In this document: positions 1 through 8,502 of the stretch, one piece after another | Numbering within the stretch: position 1 is the first letter of the stretch | Layout: each line of letters opens with the position of its first letter | NCBI RefSeq assembly: GCF_029846255.1 | Contig: NZ_JARVWQ010000001.1 | Coordinates: 1,736,001-1,800,000 of the forward strand | Length of the DNA: 64,000 bases | DNA from: Amnibacterium sp. CER49 | Lineage (GTDB): Bacteria > Actinomycetota > Actinomycetes > Actinomycetales > Microbacteriaceae | Direction: 5' to 3' | Notes under the pieces: generated by a model | The model's input: only the letters and a program-made list of their open reading frames with translations | Told to the model about the DNA's origin: nothing | Database searches by the model: none | Position numbers and translations under genes: made by a program

Positions 1-24
1 GGCATCGGCGCCTCCGCCTCCTGA
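1..24 (+). CDS. Possible 3' tail of an upstream gene
   Basis: The first seven codons read GIGASAS and end in TGA at 22-24. A strong hairpin follows at once, as expected at the end of a plus-strand gene. The fragment is too short to identify. The frame is supported only by the terminator and by the lack of another gene here. Confidence 0.35.
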   Translation, partial: GIGASAS

Positions 25-32
25 GGCCGCCG

Positions 33-67
33 CGATCCGGCCGTCGCGAGCAGCGACGGCCGGATCG
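33..67 (+). terminator. Hairpin terminator of the upstream gene
   Basis: A perfect 15-bp inverted repeat (arms 33-47 and 53-67) encloses a 5-nt loop. It starts 9 nt after the TGA at 22-24. There is no T-tract, which is common for actinobacterial terminators. Confidence 0.65.
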
Positions 68-111
68 GCGCATCGCCGGAGTCGGTCCCGCGTCCCGCGC
101 GGGGCGCTGCC

Positions 112-117
112 TAGCAT
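112..117 (+). promoter_or_regulatory. -10 box candidate for the DUF6350 gene
   Basis: TAGCAT fits the actinobacterial TANNNT consensus and lies 10 nt before the GTG at 128. No convincing -35 or ribosome binding site is visible, so a very short leader or none is likely. Confidence 0.4.
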
Positions 118-127
118 CGCCCGCATC

Positions 128-1309
128 GTGACCTCCGACCTCGCGGCCCCGCCGCGCTCCTCGATCGCCCGGCCCGTCCGCGTCCTCGCGGTCGTCGCGG
201 GCGCGGTCGACGCGCTCGCCGCGGTCGCCCTTCCGTTCGGCGCCCTCGTCGTCGTTGCTCTGATCGCCTGGGCCGCCCTCGGCGCGACGGCGCCCTGGTC
301 CGCGTTCGTCGGCGCCGCGGCGGACGCCTGGCTGCTCGGGCACGGCGTCGACCTCCAGGTGACGGTCGCCGGGCACGCGTTCCCGGTCACCCTCGCCGCG
401 CTCGGGCCCGCGCTCGTCACGGTCGGGCTGGGGGTCCGAGCGGGTCGCCGCGCGGCGGCAGGGGCGCCGGCGCCCGCCGCCGTCGCCGCCCTGCTCACGA
501 CCGCCGCGGCCTCCACCGCCGTGGCCGCGCTCGGCACCGCTCCGGCGGTCCGGCCCTCGCTCGTGCAGGCCGCGCTGCTGCCGGCCGCCCTGCTCGGTAC
601 AGGGCTCCTCGCCGGGCTGCGCCTCGAGCGCGGTCCGCTGCTGCCCGGAGGCCGCCTCGGCGCGGGGCTGCGCGCCGGCACCGGCGCCGTCGCCGTCGTG
701 GTCGCCGCCTCGGGCGTCGCCGTCACGACCCTCCTGCTGCTCTCGCTCGCCCCCGTCCTCGGGCTCTACGAGTCGCTCGGCGCGGGCCCCGCGGGCGGGG
801 TCGCGCTCACCGCCCTCCAGGTGCTGCTCCTGCCCACCGTGGTGCTGTGGGGCGTCGCGTGGTTCAGCGGCGCGGGCTTCGTGCTCGGCGCCGGCTCATC
901 CGTCGGGCCGCTCGGGACCGCGGTCGGCCCGCTGCCGTCGCTGCCGCTGCTCGGCGCCCTGCCGCACCCGGATCCCGCGCTCGGGCTGCTCGGTCTGCTC
1001 GTGCCGGTGCTCGCCGGGTTCGGCTGCGGTCTCGTCGCGCAGCGCCGCGACCGCGGCGACGCCCCGCCGCTCGTCACGGGTCCGGTCGCCGGGCTCGTCG
1101 CCGCCTGCTGCGCCGGCGTGCTCGCCGCGCTCGCCTCGGGGTCCGCCGGGCCCGGCCGGCTCAGCGCCGTCGGACCGGACGCGCTGCAGGTCGCGGGCCT
1201 CGTGCTGCTCGAGGTCGGCATCCCCGCGACGCTCGGGGCGCTCGTCGGTCGCGTCCGGACGGCGGCGCCCGCCCCGGAGCCGGAGGAGCCTGCGTCGCTA
1301 GGCTTCTGA
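128..1309 (+). CDS. DUF6350 family polytopic membrane protein
   Basis: 393 aa with GTG start. It is almost entirely hydrophobic Ala/Leu/Val/Gly stretches separated by short Arg-rich turns, consistent with roughly ten membrane helices. The first helix starts near residue 20. Gene order (this gene immediately before purN and purH) and composition match the actinobacterial DUF6350 family, sometimes labelled cell-division membrane protein. Its biochemical role is unknown. The N-terminus before the first helix is short and contains basic residues (SSIARPVR). The stop at 1307-1309 is only 2 nt before the purN GTG. The family call rests on topology and neighbourhood because the sequence is low in complexity. 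Confidence 0.7.
   Translation: MTSDLAAPPRSSIARPVRVLAVVAGAVDALAAVALPFGALVVVALIAWAALGATAPWSAFVGAAADAWLLGHGVDLQVTVAGHAFPVTLAALGPALVTVGLGVRAGRRAAAGAPAPAAVAALLTTAAASTAVAALGTAPAVRPSLVQAALLPAALLGTGLLAGLRLERGPLLPGGRLGAGLRAGTGAVAVVVAASGVAVTTLLLLSLAPVLGLYESLGAGPAGGVALTALQVLLLPTVVLWGVAWFSGAGFVLGAGSSVGPLGTAVGPLPSLPLLGALPHPDPALGLLGLLVPVLAGFGCGLVAQRRDRGDAPPLVTGPVAGLVAACCAGVLAALASGSAGPGRLSAVGPDALQVAGLVLLEVGIPATLGALVGRVRTAAPAPEPEEPASLGF
1299..1304 (+). promoter_or_regulatory. -10 box for a leaderless purN transcript
   Basis: TAGGCT, inside the last codons of the DUF6350 gene, lies 7 nt before the purN GTG, where a leaderless mRNA would start. The same geometry recurs at several other genes in the window. 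Confidence 0.5.
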
Positions 1310-1311
1310 GC

Positions 1312-1899
1312 GTGCTGTCGGTCGTCGTCCTGATCTCGGGCGGCGGCAGCAACCTCCGCGCGCTGCTGCAGCGCTGCGAGGAGGCCGGGTTCCCCGCCCG
1401 GGTCGTGGCGGTCGGCGCCGACCGTGACGCCCCGGGGATCGTGCACGCCGACGAGTTCGGCGTGCCGACCTTCCTCGTGCCGTTCCCGTACTACGACAGC
1501 CGCGAGGAGTGGGGGCAGGCGCTGCTCCGCGAGATCCGCAAGTGGGCCCCCGACGTCGTGGTGCTCTCGGGCTTCATGCGGCTGCTGCCGGATGCGGTCG
1601 TCGACGCGCTCGGCCCGCGCCTGATCAACACGCATCCCGCCTACCTGCCCGAGTTCCCGGGCGCCCACGCCGTCCGCGACGCCCTCGCGGCCGGAGCGAC
1701 CGAGACCGGAGCGAGCGTGATCCTCGTCGACCACGGCGTCGACACCGGGCCGGTCCTCGCCCGCGAGCGCGTGCCGGTGCTGCCCGGCGACACCGAGGGC
1801 ACGCTGCACGACCGGATCAAGCCCGTCGAGCGGCGGCTGCTCGCGCAGGTGCTGCGCGACGTCGCCGACGGGACCCTCGACCTCGAAGGAGCCGCATGA
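1312..1899 (+). CDS. purN: Phosphoribosylglycinamide formyltransferase (GAR transformylase)
   Basis: 195 aa. Transfers the formyl group of 10-formyl-THF to GAR, the third step of purine synthesis. The substrate phosphate loop GGGSN lies at residues 10-14. The catalytic triad is at the E. coli numbering: N106 and H108 in the NTHP segment and D144 in the VDTGP segment. The frame is open far upstream, but homology begins at [12 protein letters not shown], so the GTG at 1312 is chosen. It lies just after the DUF6350 stop and 7 nt after a TANNNT box. The stop overlaps the purH start (ATGA), so translation is coupled. Full length, no anomalies. Confidence 0.96.
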   Translation: MLSVVVLISGGGSNLRALLQRCEEAGFPARVVAVGADRDAPGIVHADEFGVPTFLVPFPYYDSREEWGQALLREIRKWAPDVVVLSGFMRLLPDAVVDALGPRLINTHPAYLPEFPGAHAVRDALAAGATETGASVILVDHGVDTGPVLARERVPVLPGDTEGTLHDRIKPVERRLLAQVLRDVADGTLDLEGAA

Positions 1900-3443
1900 C
1901 TCGAGCACGAGTGCGCATCGCCCGCGCGCTGCTGTCGGTGAGTGACAAGACCGGTCTCGTCCCGCTCGCCGGCGCGCTCGCGGACGCCGGCGTCGAGCTC
2001 GTCTCGACCGGATCGACGGCCGCGACCCTCGTGGCCGCGGGCCTCCCGGTGACGCCGGTCGAGCAGGTCACCGGGTTCCCCGAGTCGCTCGACGGGCGCG
2101 TGAAGACGCTGCACCCCGCGATCCACGCCGGGCTGCTCGCCGACCTCCGCCGCGACGCGCACGCCGACCAGCTGCGGGAGCTCGGCATCGCGCCGTTCGA
2201 GCTCGTCGTCTCGAGCCTCTACCCCTTCGAGCGGGCCGTCGCCGAGGGGCGGGGCGACGAGGAGATCGTCGAGCAGATCGACATCGGCGGCCCGGCGCTC
2301 GTGCGGGCCGCGGCGAAGAACTTCGCGAACGTCGCCGTGGTCACGGCCCCGGCTCAGTACGACGCCGTCGTGGCCGCGCTCCCCGCCGGCGGCACGACGC
2401 TCGAGCAGCGCCGGGCGCTCGCCGCAGCCGCCTTCATCCGCATCGCCGAGTACGACCGCGCCATCGCCGACTGGTTCGCGCCGGCCGGCGACCAGGAGGA
2501 GCGGGGGTCCTACCGCTTCGAGGTCGCGCCGCTGCGCTACGGCGAGAACGCCCACCAGGCCGCGGCGCTCTGGCGCAGCCCCGGCGACGCCGGCCTGGCG
2601 CAGGCGGTGCAGCACCACGGGCGCGAGATGTCGTACAACAACTACGTCGACGCCGACGCGGCCGTCCGCGCCGTGCTCGACTTCGACGAGCCCGCCGTCG
2701 CCGTCATCAAGCACGCGAACCCGTGCGGCATCGCGGTCGCGCCGCCCCGGGCCCCCGACCCCGTCGCCGCCGCCCACCGCCGCGCGAACGACTGCGACCC
2801 GGTGAGCGCCTTCGGCGGCGTGATCGCCGCGAACCGAACCGTGACGCTCGGCATGGCCGAGGCGGTCGCGCAGATCTTCACCGAGGTGATCGTCGCGCCC
2901 GGGTACGAGCCCGAGGCGCTCACCGTGCTGTCGGGGAAGAAGAACCTCCGCATCCTCGAGCTGCCGCAGGGCTTCGCCCGGCCGACGCGCGAGTTCCGGC
3001 AGGTCTCCGGCGGGGTGCTCGTGCAGGAGCCGGACCGCTTCGACACGCTCGACACCGCGACCTGGCGGCAGGTGACGGGCCCGGAGGTCGACGAGGCGAC
3101 CCTCGCCGACCTCGTCTTCGCCTGGAAGGCGTGCCGCAGCGTGAAGTCGAACGCGATCCTGCTCGCCGACCGCGGCGCCGCCGTCGGCATCGGGATGGGT
3201 CAGGTGAACCGGGTCGACTCGTGCCACCTCGCCGTGCGGCGGGCGGGGGAGCGGGCCCGTGGTGCGGTCGCCGCGTCCGACGCGTACTTCCCGTTCGCGG
3301 ACGGCGCCGAGGTGCTGCTCGCGGCCGGGGTGCGCGCGATCGTGCAGCCGGGCGGCTCGGTGCGCGACGCCGAGGTGATCGCCGCGGTCGAGCAGGCGGG
3401 CATCCCGATGCTCCTCACGGGCGAGCGCCACTTCTTCCACTGA
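1896..3443 (+). CDS. purH: Bifunctional AICAR transformylase / IMP cyclohydrolase
   Basis: 515 aa, normal for PurH. The N-terminal MGS-like IMP cyclohydrolase domain starts at the [13 protein letters not shown] segment, includes the STGST phosphate-binding turn near residue 45 and the DGRVKTLHP motif near residue 70. The C-terminal AICAR transformylase domain carries the K272-H273 pair in KHANPCG. It catalyses the last two steps to IMP and uses 10-formyl-THF. The ATG at 1896 overlaps the purN stop by 4 bp. Its substrate AICAR monophosphate (ZMP) is the ligand of the riboswitch upstream of glyA at about 15.98 kb, which links the two loci. Confidence 0.97.
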   Translation: MTRARVRIARALLSVSDKTGLVPLAGALADAGVELVSTGSTAATLVAAGLPVTPVEQVTGFPESLDGRVKTLHPAIHAGLLADLRRDAHADQLRELGIAPFELVVSSLYPFERAVAEGRGDEEIVEQIDIGGPALVRAAAKNFANVAVVTAPAQYDAVVAALPAGGTTLEQRRALAAAAFIRIAEYDRAIADWFAPAGDQEERGSYRFEVAPLRYGENAHQAAALWRSPGDAGLAQAVQHHGREMSYNNYVDADAAVRAVLDFDEPAVAVIKHANPCGIAVAPPRAPDPVAAAHRRANDCDPVSAFGGVIAANRTVTLGMAEAVAQIFTEVIVAPGYEPEALTVLSGKKNLRILELPQGFARPTREFRQVSGGVLVQEPDRFDTLDTATWRQVTGPEVDEATLADLVFAWKACRSVKSNAILLADRGAAVGIGMGQVNRVDSCHLAVRRAGERARGAVAASDAYFPFADGAEVLLAAGVRAIVQPGGSVRDAEVIAAVEQAGIPMLLTGERHFFH

Positions 3444-3471
3444 ATACCCAGGCGATCCGCGCTGGTCGCGG

Positions 3472-3501
3472 TTGTGCCCCGAAGGGGGTTCTGCTTAGGG
3501 T
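3472..3501 (+). promoter_or_regulatory. Promoter candidate for the leader peptide and ABC exporter
   Basis: TTGTGC at 3472-3477 and TAGGGT at 3496-3501 are separated by 18 bp. The -10 fits TANNNT and the -35 is partial. It would give a leader of about 225 nt before the first ABC gene, with the small reading frame at 3571 inside it. Confidence 0.4.
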
Positions 3502-3570
3502 GGAAGGCTGCTTCGCCGGAAGTGCGGAGCACCGGCCGCCCGCGGCCGACCGAGGGACAGGAGGCTCGCG

Positions 3571-3615
3571 ATGATCGTTCCCCTCGGAGCTGCGGCCCGC
3601 CCCGTCCGGCCCTAG
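3571..3615 (+). CDS. Leader peptide (14 aa) upstream of the ABC exporter
   Basis: The reading frame is [14 protein letters not shown] followed by TAG. A strong ribosome binding site (ACAGGAGG) sits 7 nt before the ATG, much better than that of most genes here. The last five residues are Arg/Pro-rich, the kind of tail that slows ribosomes. It lies in the roughly 225-nt untranslated leader of the exporter, followed by two hairpins. Leader peptides are known to control the heterodimeric exporter BmrCD of Bacillus subtilis (leader BmrB) through ribosome-dependent attenuation. A similar role here is inference. Confidence 0.5.
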   Translation: MIVPLGAAARPVRP

Positions 3616-3664
3616 CGCCCGACCCTCGCTCGAACGACCGCGCCCACGCCGGGCGCACCCTGCC

Positions 3665-3682
3665 GACGCCGACGACGGCGTC
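3665..3682 (+). promoter_or_regulatory. Leader hairpin 1
   Basis: Perfect 7-bp stem (GACGCCG / CGGCGTC) with a 4-nt loop, 49 nt after the leader peptide stop. It is the first of two consecutive hairpins before the exporter gene. Confidence 0.45.
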
Positions 3683-3691
3683 CCGCAGCGG

Positions 3692-3720
3692 TCCTCGCCG
3701 TGCCCTGCCCACGGTGAGGA
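3692..3720 (+). promoter_or_regulatory. Leader hairpin 2 beside the exporter ribosome binding site
   Basis: An 11-bp stem (3692-3702 with 3710-3720, one G-U pair) closes a 7-nt loop. It ends 13 nt before the GTG at 3734, right against the GAGAGGA ribosome binding site. It could hide translation initiation or act as an attenuator. Confidence 0.5.
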
Positions 3721-3733
3721 CGAGAGGAAACCT

Positions 3734-5521
3734 GTGACCCGTCCGCCTCGTGCGCCATCGACCCTCCAGGCGATGCGACGACTGCTGCCCTTCGCGCGCC
3801 CGGCGATCCCGAGCGTGCTCATCGCCATGGTGATGGCGCTCGCCGCCTCGCTCGTCTCGCTCGCGATCCCGCAGGTCCTGCAGCGGCTCGTCGACGGCCC
3901 GCTGCGCGCCGGCGACCCCGCTGCGGTGCCCGGCGCGGTCGTGCTGATCGCCGTGCTCGGCGCGGTCGAGGCCCTGCTCTACATGCTCCGGCGGCGCTAC
4001 ATCATCGGCCCCGCCACCGGCGTCGAGACCTCGATGCGGCTCGCGTTCTACCGCAAGCTGCAGGACCTCCCCGTCGCCTTCCACGACCGCTGGCCGAGCG
4101 GGCAGCTGCTGTCGCGGTCGATGAGCGACCTGAGCCTCATCCGCCGGTTCATCGCGTTCGGCGTCGTCTACCTCGTCGTGAACGTCGTCACCGTCGTGAT
4201 CGGCGTCGTCGTGCTCGCGGTCCTGAACCCGCTGCTCGCCGCGCTCTTCACGGTCTGCTCCATCCCGCTCTGGGTGAACGGCTTCCGCTTCGAGCGCCGG
4301 TACACGGTCGTCGCACGGCGCAGCCAGGACCAGGCGGGCGACCTCGCGACGCTCGTCGAGGAGTCGGTGCACGGCATCCGCGTGCTGAAGGCGTTCGGCC
4401 GCAGCCGCACCGCGCTCGAGCAGTTCGCCTCGCGTGCCGAGGAGCTGCGCGGCACCGAGATCGAGAAGTCGAAGGCGCTCGCGGGCATCTGGCTCTGGCT
4501 GCTGCTCGTGCCCGACGTCGCCTTCGCGCTCTGCCTGCTCGCCGGCGTCTGGCAGGCGTCGCTCGGCGCGATCACGGTCGGCGGCCTCGTCGCGTTCTTC
4601 GCGACCGGCACCGTGCTGCGGTTCCCGCTCGAGTCGATCGGCTTCCTCATGTCCATGCTGTTCGACACCCGAGCCGCGACGGACCGGCTGCACGAGGTGT
4701 TCGACAGCGAGAACACGATCACGGACCCGGAGCGCCCCGAGCACCTCACCGAGGCGCGGGGCCGGCTCACCTTCGACGGCGTGCGCTTCGGCTACCCGGA
4801 CGCGCCGGCGGATGCCGAGCTGCTCCGCGGCGTCGACCTCGACATCCGCCCGGGCGAGACGATGGCGCTCGTCGGGCTCACCGGCAGCGGCAAGACCACG
4901 ATGGTCGAGCTCGCCGGACGGCTGTACGACGTGACGGGCGGTGCCGTGCGTCTCGACGGGGTCGACATCCGCGACCTGACCCGCGAGGAGCTGCGCACGC
5001 ACATCGCGATGGCGTTCGAGGACGCCACGCTGTTCTCGGCGACCGTCCGCGACAACGTGCTGCTCGGCCGTCCGGACGCGGGCGACGACGTGCTCGCCGA
5101 GGCGCTCGACATCGCGCAGGCGTCGTTCGTGCACGACCTCCCCGAGGGGCTCGACACGAGGATCGGTGAGGAGGGGCTCAGCCTCTCCGGCGGCCAGCGG
5201 CAGCGCCTCGCGCTCGCCCGCGCGGTCGCGGCGAATCCTGCCGTGCTCGTGCTCGACGACCCGCTGTCGGCGCTCGACGTCGACACCGAGGCGCTCGTCG
5301 AGGCGGCGCTGCGCCGGGTGCTGACCCGCACGACGGCGCTGATCGTCGCCCACAGGCCGTCGACCGTGCAGCTCGCCGACCGCGTCGCGCTGCTCGAGGA
5401 GGGGCGGATCATCGACGTCGGCACGCACACCGAGCTGCTCGCCCGCAGCGAGCGCTACCGCTTCGTCATCTCGAGCTTCGACGAGCGCGAGGAGCGCGAA
5501 CCAGAGGAGGTGGGCGCGTGA
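3734..5521 (+). CDS. Heterodimeric ABC exporter subunit 1 (degenerate nucleotide-site half)
   Basis: 595 aa half-transporter: about six membrane helices in residues 15-300, then an ATPase domain. Walker [10 protein letters not shown] begins near residue 381 and signature LSGGQ near 483. Walker B reads VLVLDDP, with Asp where the catalytic Glu normally sits. In heterodimeric exporters such as BmrCD or TM287/288 this pattern marks the partner that supplies the Walker motifs of the inactive site and the intact signature of the active one. The partner overlaps by 4 bp downstream. The GTG start is preceded by GAGAGGA. The substrate cannot be read from the sequence. Multidrug or peptide export is typical. 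Confidence 0.85.
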   Translation: MTRPPRAPSTLQAMRRLLPFARPAIPSVLIAMVMALAASLVSLAIPQVLQRLVDGPLRAGDPAAVPGAVVLIAVLGAVEALLYMLRRRYIIGPATGVETSMRLAFYRKLQDLPVAFHDRWPSGQLLSRSMSDLSLIRRFIAFGVVYLVVNVVTVVIGVVVLAVLNPLLAALFTVCSIPLWVNGFRFERRYTVVARRSQDQAGDLATLVEESVHGIRVLKAFGRSRTALEQFASRAEELRGTEIEKSKALAGIWLWLLLVPDVAFALCLLAGVWQASLGAITVGGLVAFFATGTVLRFPLESIGFLMSMLFDTRAATDRLHEVFDSENTITDPERPEHLTEARGRLTFDGVRFGYPDAPADAELLRGVDLDIRPGETMALVGLTGSGKTTMVELAGRLYDVTGGAVRLDGVDIRDLTREELRTHIAMAFEDATLFSATVRDNVLLGRPDAGDDVLAEALDIAQASFVHDLPEGLDTRIGEEGLSLSGGQRQRLALARAVAANPAVLVLDDPLSALDVDTEALVEAALRRVLTRTTALIVAHRPSTVQLADRVALLEEGRIIDVGTHTELLARSERYRFVISSFDEREEREPEEVGA

Positions 5522-7341
5522 CCGTCCTGGGCGTCGCCGGCGAGGAGCGCGGCGCGGACCTGACGAAGGCGGAGCGACGGCAGCTGCGCCGACGCTCGGT
5601 GCGCCTGCTCGGCAGCCTGCTGCAGCCGCTCAAGGGGCGGCTCGTGCTCACCGTGCTCGTCGTGGTGCTGAGCACGGCGCTGCAGGCGCTCGGCCCGGCG
5701 ATCATCGCGTGGGGCATCGACACGGGGCTGCCGTCGCTCATGAAGGCGCACCCGCTGCCGCTCGTGGGCGCTGTGGTCGTCTACCTCGTCGCCGGGGTGC
5801 TCGCGGGCACCACCATCGCGGCGTACACGATCCAGACCGCGCGGATCAGCCAGGCGATCCTCATCGACCTCCGCAAGCGCGTGTTCCTGCAGACGCAGCG
5901 GCTGAGCCTCGAGTTCCACGAGACGTACACCTCGGGCCGCATCATCTCGCGGCAGACGAGCGACCTCGACTCCATCCGCGAGCTGCTCGACGGCGGCATC
6001 AACCAGCTCGTCATGAGCGTGCTCTACATGCTGTTCACGGCGGTCGGCCTCGTGCTCGTCGACCCCGAGAGCGGCCTCGTGCTCGCCTGCTCGTTCGTGC
6101 CGCTCGCCGCCCTGCTCGCCTGGTTCCAGCGCCGGAGCGAGGCCGTGTTCCGTGAGTCGCGCGTGGCGTCGGCGAAGCTCATCGTGTTCTTCGTCGAGAC
6201 GATGACCGGCATCCGCGCGGTGCAGGCGTTCCGCAAGGAGCAGCGGAACGAGGCCGAGTACGGGGCGCTCGCCGAGGACTACCGGCGCATCAACGCGGAC
6301 GCGATCAAGCTGTTCGCGGTGCTCGACCCCGGCCTCACGCTCATCGGCAACCTCACCGTCGCCGTGGTGCTGCTGATCGGCGGCTTCCGCGTCGCGACCG
6401 GTGGGATGGCGATCGGCGTGCTGCTCGCCGCGGTGCTCTACACGCGCCGGTTCTTCGACCCGATGGAGGACCTGGCGACGTTCTACAACGCCTACCAGGC
6501 GGCCGCCGCGGCGCTCGAGAAGGTGTCGGGCGTGCTCGAGGAGCGCCCGAGCGTCCCCGAGCCGCTCGCTCCGAAGCCGCTGCCCGCGTCCGTGCCGGGC
6601 GCGGGGCACGGCCACGTGCGCTTCGACGACGTGCGGTTCTCGTACCGTGAGGGCCGCGAGGTGCTGCCGCGCTTCGAGCTCGACGTGCCCTCGGGGCAGA
6701 CGATCGCGCTCGTCGGCTCGACCGGCGCCGGCAAGTCGACCCTCGCGAAGCTCATCGCGCGCTTCTACGACCCGTCGGAGGGGCGGATCACGCTCGACGG
6801 GGTCGACCTGCGCGACCTCTCGAGCGCCGACCTGCACGCCGCGGTCGTCATGGTGACCCAGGAGGCGTACCTCTTCTCGGGCACCGTCGCCGACAACATC
6901 GCCCTCGGCAAGCCGGGGGCGTCGCGCGACGAGATCGTCGCGGCGGCGCGCGCGGTCGGGGCCGACCCGTTCATCCGCGGTCTGCCGGACGGCTACGACA
7001 GCGACGTGAACAAGCGCGGCGGCCGCGTCTCGGCGGGGCAGCGGCAGCTGATCTCGTTCGCGCGGGCGTTCCTCGCCGACCCGGCGGTGCTGATCCTCGA
7101 CGAGGCGACCGCGTCGCTCGACATCCCGAGTGAGCGGCTCGTGCAGGAGGCGCTGCAGACGCTGCTCGCCGACCGGACGGCGCTGATCATCGCGCACCGG
7201 CTCTCGACGGTGGCGATCGCCGACCGGGTGCTCGTGATGGAGCGCGGCCGCATCGTCGAGGACGGGCCGCCGGAGGATCTCATCGCCGGCACCGGCCGCT
7301 TCGCCTCCCTGCACGCGGCCTGGCGCGAGTCGCTCGTCTGA
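5518..7341 (+). CDS. Heterodimeric ABC exporter subunit 2 (catalytic half)
   Basis: 607 aa half-transporter with a basic N-terminus, six membrane helices in roughly residues 35-330, and a C-terminal ATPase. Walker A is GSTGAGKST (near 400) and Walker B VLILDEA carries the catalytic Glu. The signature is VSAGQ instead of LSGGQ (near 503). The defects are complementary to those of subunit 1, so the pair forms one working and one degenerate ATP site. The GTG start overlaps the previous stop by 4 bp, so equal production by coupled translation is likely. The stop is followed 7 nt later by an 18-bp palindrome. Confidence 0.86.
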   Translation: MTVLGVAGEERGADLTKAERRQLRRRSVRLLGSLLQPLKGRLVLTVLVVVLSTALQALGPAIIAWGIDTGLPSLMKAHPLPLVGAVVVYLVAGVLAGTTIAAYTIQTARISQAILIDLRKRVFLQTQRLSLEFHETYTSGRIISRQTSDLDSIRELLDGGINQLVMSVLYMLFTAVGLVLVDPESGLVLACSFVPLAALLAWFQRRSEAVFRESRVASAKLIVFFVETMTGIRAVQAFRKEQRNEAEYGALAEDYRRINADAIKLFAVLDPGLTLIGNLTVAVVLLIGGFRVATGGMAIGVLLAAVLYTRRFFDPMEDLATFYNAYQAAAAALEKVSGVLEERPSVPEPLAPKPLPASVPGAGHGHVRFDDVRFSYREGREVLPRFELDVPSGQTIALVGSTGAGKSTLAKLIARFYDPSEGRITLDGVDLRDLSSADLHAAVVMVTQEAYLFSGTVADNIALGKPGASRDEIVAAARAVGADPFIRGLPDGYDSDVNKRGGRVSAGQRQLISFARAFLADPAVLILDEATASLDIPSERLVQEALQTLLADRTALIIAHRLSTVAIADRVLVMERGRIVEDGPPEDLIAGTGRFASLHAAWRESLV

Positions 7342-7348
7342 GTTCATG

Positions 7349-7366
7349 GTCTTCTGCGCAGAAGAC
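7349..7366. repeat. Perfect 18-bp palindrome after the ABC operon
   Basis: GTCTTCTGCGCAGAAGAC is its own reverse complement with no spacer. It begins 7 nt after the ABC stop codon and is conspicuously AT-richer than its surroundings. It may be a protein-binding site or part of a transcription end. Confidence 0.6.
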
Positions 7367-7402
7367 GTCGTTAGCAGTCCGGCCCGGCCCGCGCTGGGCC
7401 CA

Positions 7403-7421
7403 CAGCCGGTGCTCCCGGCTG
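7403..7421. terminator. Short hairpin in the convergent intergenic region
   Basis: A 7-bp stem CAGCCGG / CCGGCTG with a 5-nt loop lies between the ABC operon and the convergent alkyltransferase-like gene. It is a plausible bidirectional terminator, but short. Confidence 0.35.
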
Positions 7422-7432
7422 GGGAGGGCCGG

Positions 7433-7448
7433 CCCCCCCCCCCCCCCC
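7433..7448. repeat. Homopolymer tract of 16 cytosines
   Basis: Sixteen consecutive C residues (G on the other strand) lie in the intergenic region, 26 nt past the 3' end of the minus-strand gene at 7475. No other run of this length occurs in the window. Such tracts are prone to slippage and to sequencing-length errors. Confidence 0.9.
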
Positions 7449-7474
7449 AGCACCGCTGCCCGAGCGATGCCGAG

Positions 7475-7807
7475 TCAGGCTCGGTCGGGGGACCAGGACG
7501 CCTTCGCGAGGTCGACGCGGTAGCCGGCCGGCGTGGGCGCGGGGAGCAGCGGTGTGCCCTCCGCCTCGTAGTGCTCACGCGCCGCGGCCTCGTGCCCGGA
7601 CGGCGGATGGCCGCCGGCGCGGATCACCCGCCACCAGGGCACGGCGGAGCCGTGATAGCGCAGCACCATGCCGACGGCGCGTGCGCCGGGACGCCCGAAC
7701 ACCCAGGCGACGTCGCCGTAGGTCATGACGCGTCCGGCCGGGATCTCGGCGACGACCTGCAGCACGGCATCCGTGTAGTCGCCGGAGGCGGAGAACACCC
7801 GCGTCAC
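7475..7807 (-). CDS. Alkyltransferase-like protein (ATL), non-catalytic MGMT relative
   Basis: 110 aa, equivalent to the DNA-binding C-terminal domain of O6-alkylguanine-DNA alkyltransferases. The motif VPAGRVMTYGDVA is present in the form IPAGRVMTYGDVA (residues 22-34) with the helix-turn-helix after it. The active-site PCHRV motif is PWWRV at residues 57-61, so the alkyl-accepting Cys is Trp. ATL proteins bind O6-alkylguanine and flag it for nucleotide excision repair instead of repairing it. That role follows from the family. The start is GTG with an AGGGGTGA-like site upstream. It is monocistronic and convergent with the ABC operon. Confidence 0.85.
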   Translation of the reverse strand: MTRVFSASGDYTDAVLQVVAEIPAGRVMTYGDVAWVFGRPGARAVGMVLRYHGSAVPWWRVIRAGGHPPSGHEAAAREHYEAEGTPLLPAPTPAGYRVDLAKASWSPDRA

Positions 7808-7868
7808 GAGGGATCACCCCTGGTCTCGAACCGCGCCGACCGAACCCCGATGGCGAGCCGGTCTCGGG

Positions 7869-7894
7869 AACGGGAGCCCGGGCCCTCGCGGGAG
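7869..7894. terminator. GC-palindrome hairpin between ATL and GNAT genes
   Basis: Two copies of the self-complementary 8-mer GCCCGGGC are separated by 10 nt and can pair as a stem. They lie in the 142-bp gap downstream of the minus-strand GNAT gene, where a terminator is expected. Part of a direct GGGAGCCCGGG duplication. Confidence 0.35.
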
Positions 7895-7949
7895 CCCGGG
7901 CGGACCGCCCACGACGTCTCCGACGCGTGCACGCGTCGAAGACCGCTGC

Positions 7950-8402
7950 TCACAGGTGCGTCGCGCCCAGGACCTCGCCGTACTGCGTCTCGCCGACGGG
8001 GGAGAAGCCGAGGCGGAGGAAGAACTCCTCGGGGCCGCCCTCGCCGCGCTCCCAGATCGCCGTGAGGCGCTCGAACCCACGTGAGCGGGCCTCGTCGGCG
8101 AGGGCCTGCACCGCGAAGCGGCCGACGCCGCGACCCTGGGCGCTCGCCTTCACGTTGATCGACCAGAGGCAGCAGCGGAACTCCTCGCGCGGCTCGTCCG
8201 GGTCGAGGTTGCCCTTGATGAAGCCGACGACCTCGTCGCCGTCGAGCACCACGCGGGGCCACGCGGCGGCCGGGTTGACCGTGTGCTCGGCGGTGGAGTA
8301 GCTGACGGGAGTGGCGTACGCCTCCTGCCCCTTCTTCAGCGTCAACGCGTTCGCGGCCACGATGTTCGCGGCGCTGAGCGGCTCGAGGCGGAGCGTCGGC
8401 AT
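7950..8402 (-). CDS. GNAT family N-acetyltransferase
   Basis: 150 aa single GNAT domain. The acetyl-CoA pyrophosphate loop appears as QGRGVGRFA near residue 93, followed by the helix and the FFLRLGFSPVGE segment typical of the C-terminal strand. The substrate is unknown. The ATG at 8402 has no ribosome binding site but lies 6 nt after a TAGCCT box, so the mRNA is probably leaderless. It is transcribed away from icd, with the two promoters sharing roughly 50 bp. Confidence 0.85.
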   Translation of the reverse strand: MPTLRLEPLSAANIVAANALTLKKGQEAYATPVSYSTAEHTVNPAAAWPRVVLDGDEVVGFIKGNLDPDEPREEFRCCLWSINVKASAQGRGVGRFAVQALADEARSRGFERLTAIWERGEGGPEEFFLRLGFSPVGETQYGEVLGATHL

Positions 8403-8408
8403 GGGGTC

Positions 8409-8414
8409 AGGCTA
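8409..8414 (-). promoter_or_regulatory. -10 box for a leaderless GNAT transcript
   Basis: On the minus strand TAGCCT is followed by 6 nt and then the ATG at 8402. Confidence 0.45.
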
Positions 8415-8450
8415 GTGGTGGGCCCGAAGTTCCCGCACCACCGCCGTGAC

Positions 8451-8456
8451 TAGAGT
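8451..8456 (+). promoter_or_regulatory. -10 box candidate for icd
   Basis: TAGAGT fits TANNNT and lies 46 nt before the GTG at 8503, leaving room for the AAGGAG ribosome binding site at 8491-8496. Confidence 0.45.
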
Positions 8457-8502
8457 GATCGCCGCCCGCGAATGCGCGGGACGGCAGGACAAGGAGCGGT
8501 GC

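Noticed and set aside
847-1311. N-terminal extension of purN upstream of 1312
   Set aside because: The extra 155 codons are Arg/Ala-rich and lie on top of the DUF6350 gene in another frame. Homology starts exactly at [12 protein letters not shown].
3200-5428. Very long open frame on the minus strand opposite purH and the ABC gene (also 5455-7578, 14935-17175 and 22564-24231)
   Set aside because: High GC makes antisense stops rare. These frames are Arg/Asp/Glu/His-rich without any domain, and the opposite strand carries clear enzymes with catalytic motifs.
8446-8502. Upstream start for icd
   Set aside because: It lies over the -10 box, and the added residues have no homology. AAGGAG points to 8503.
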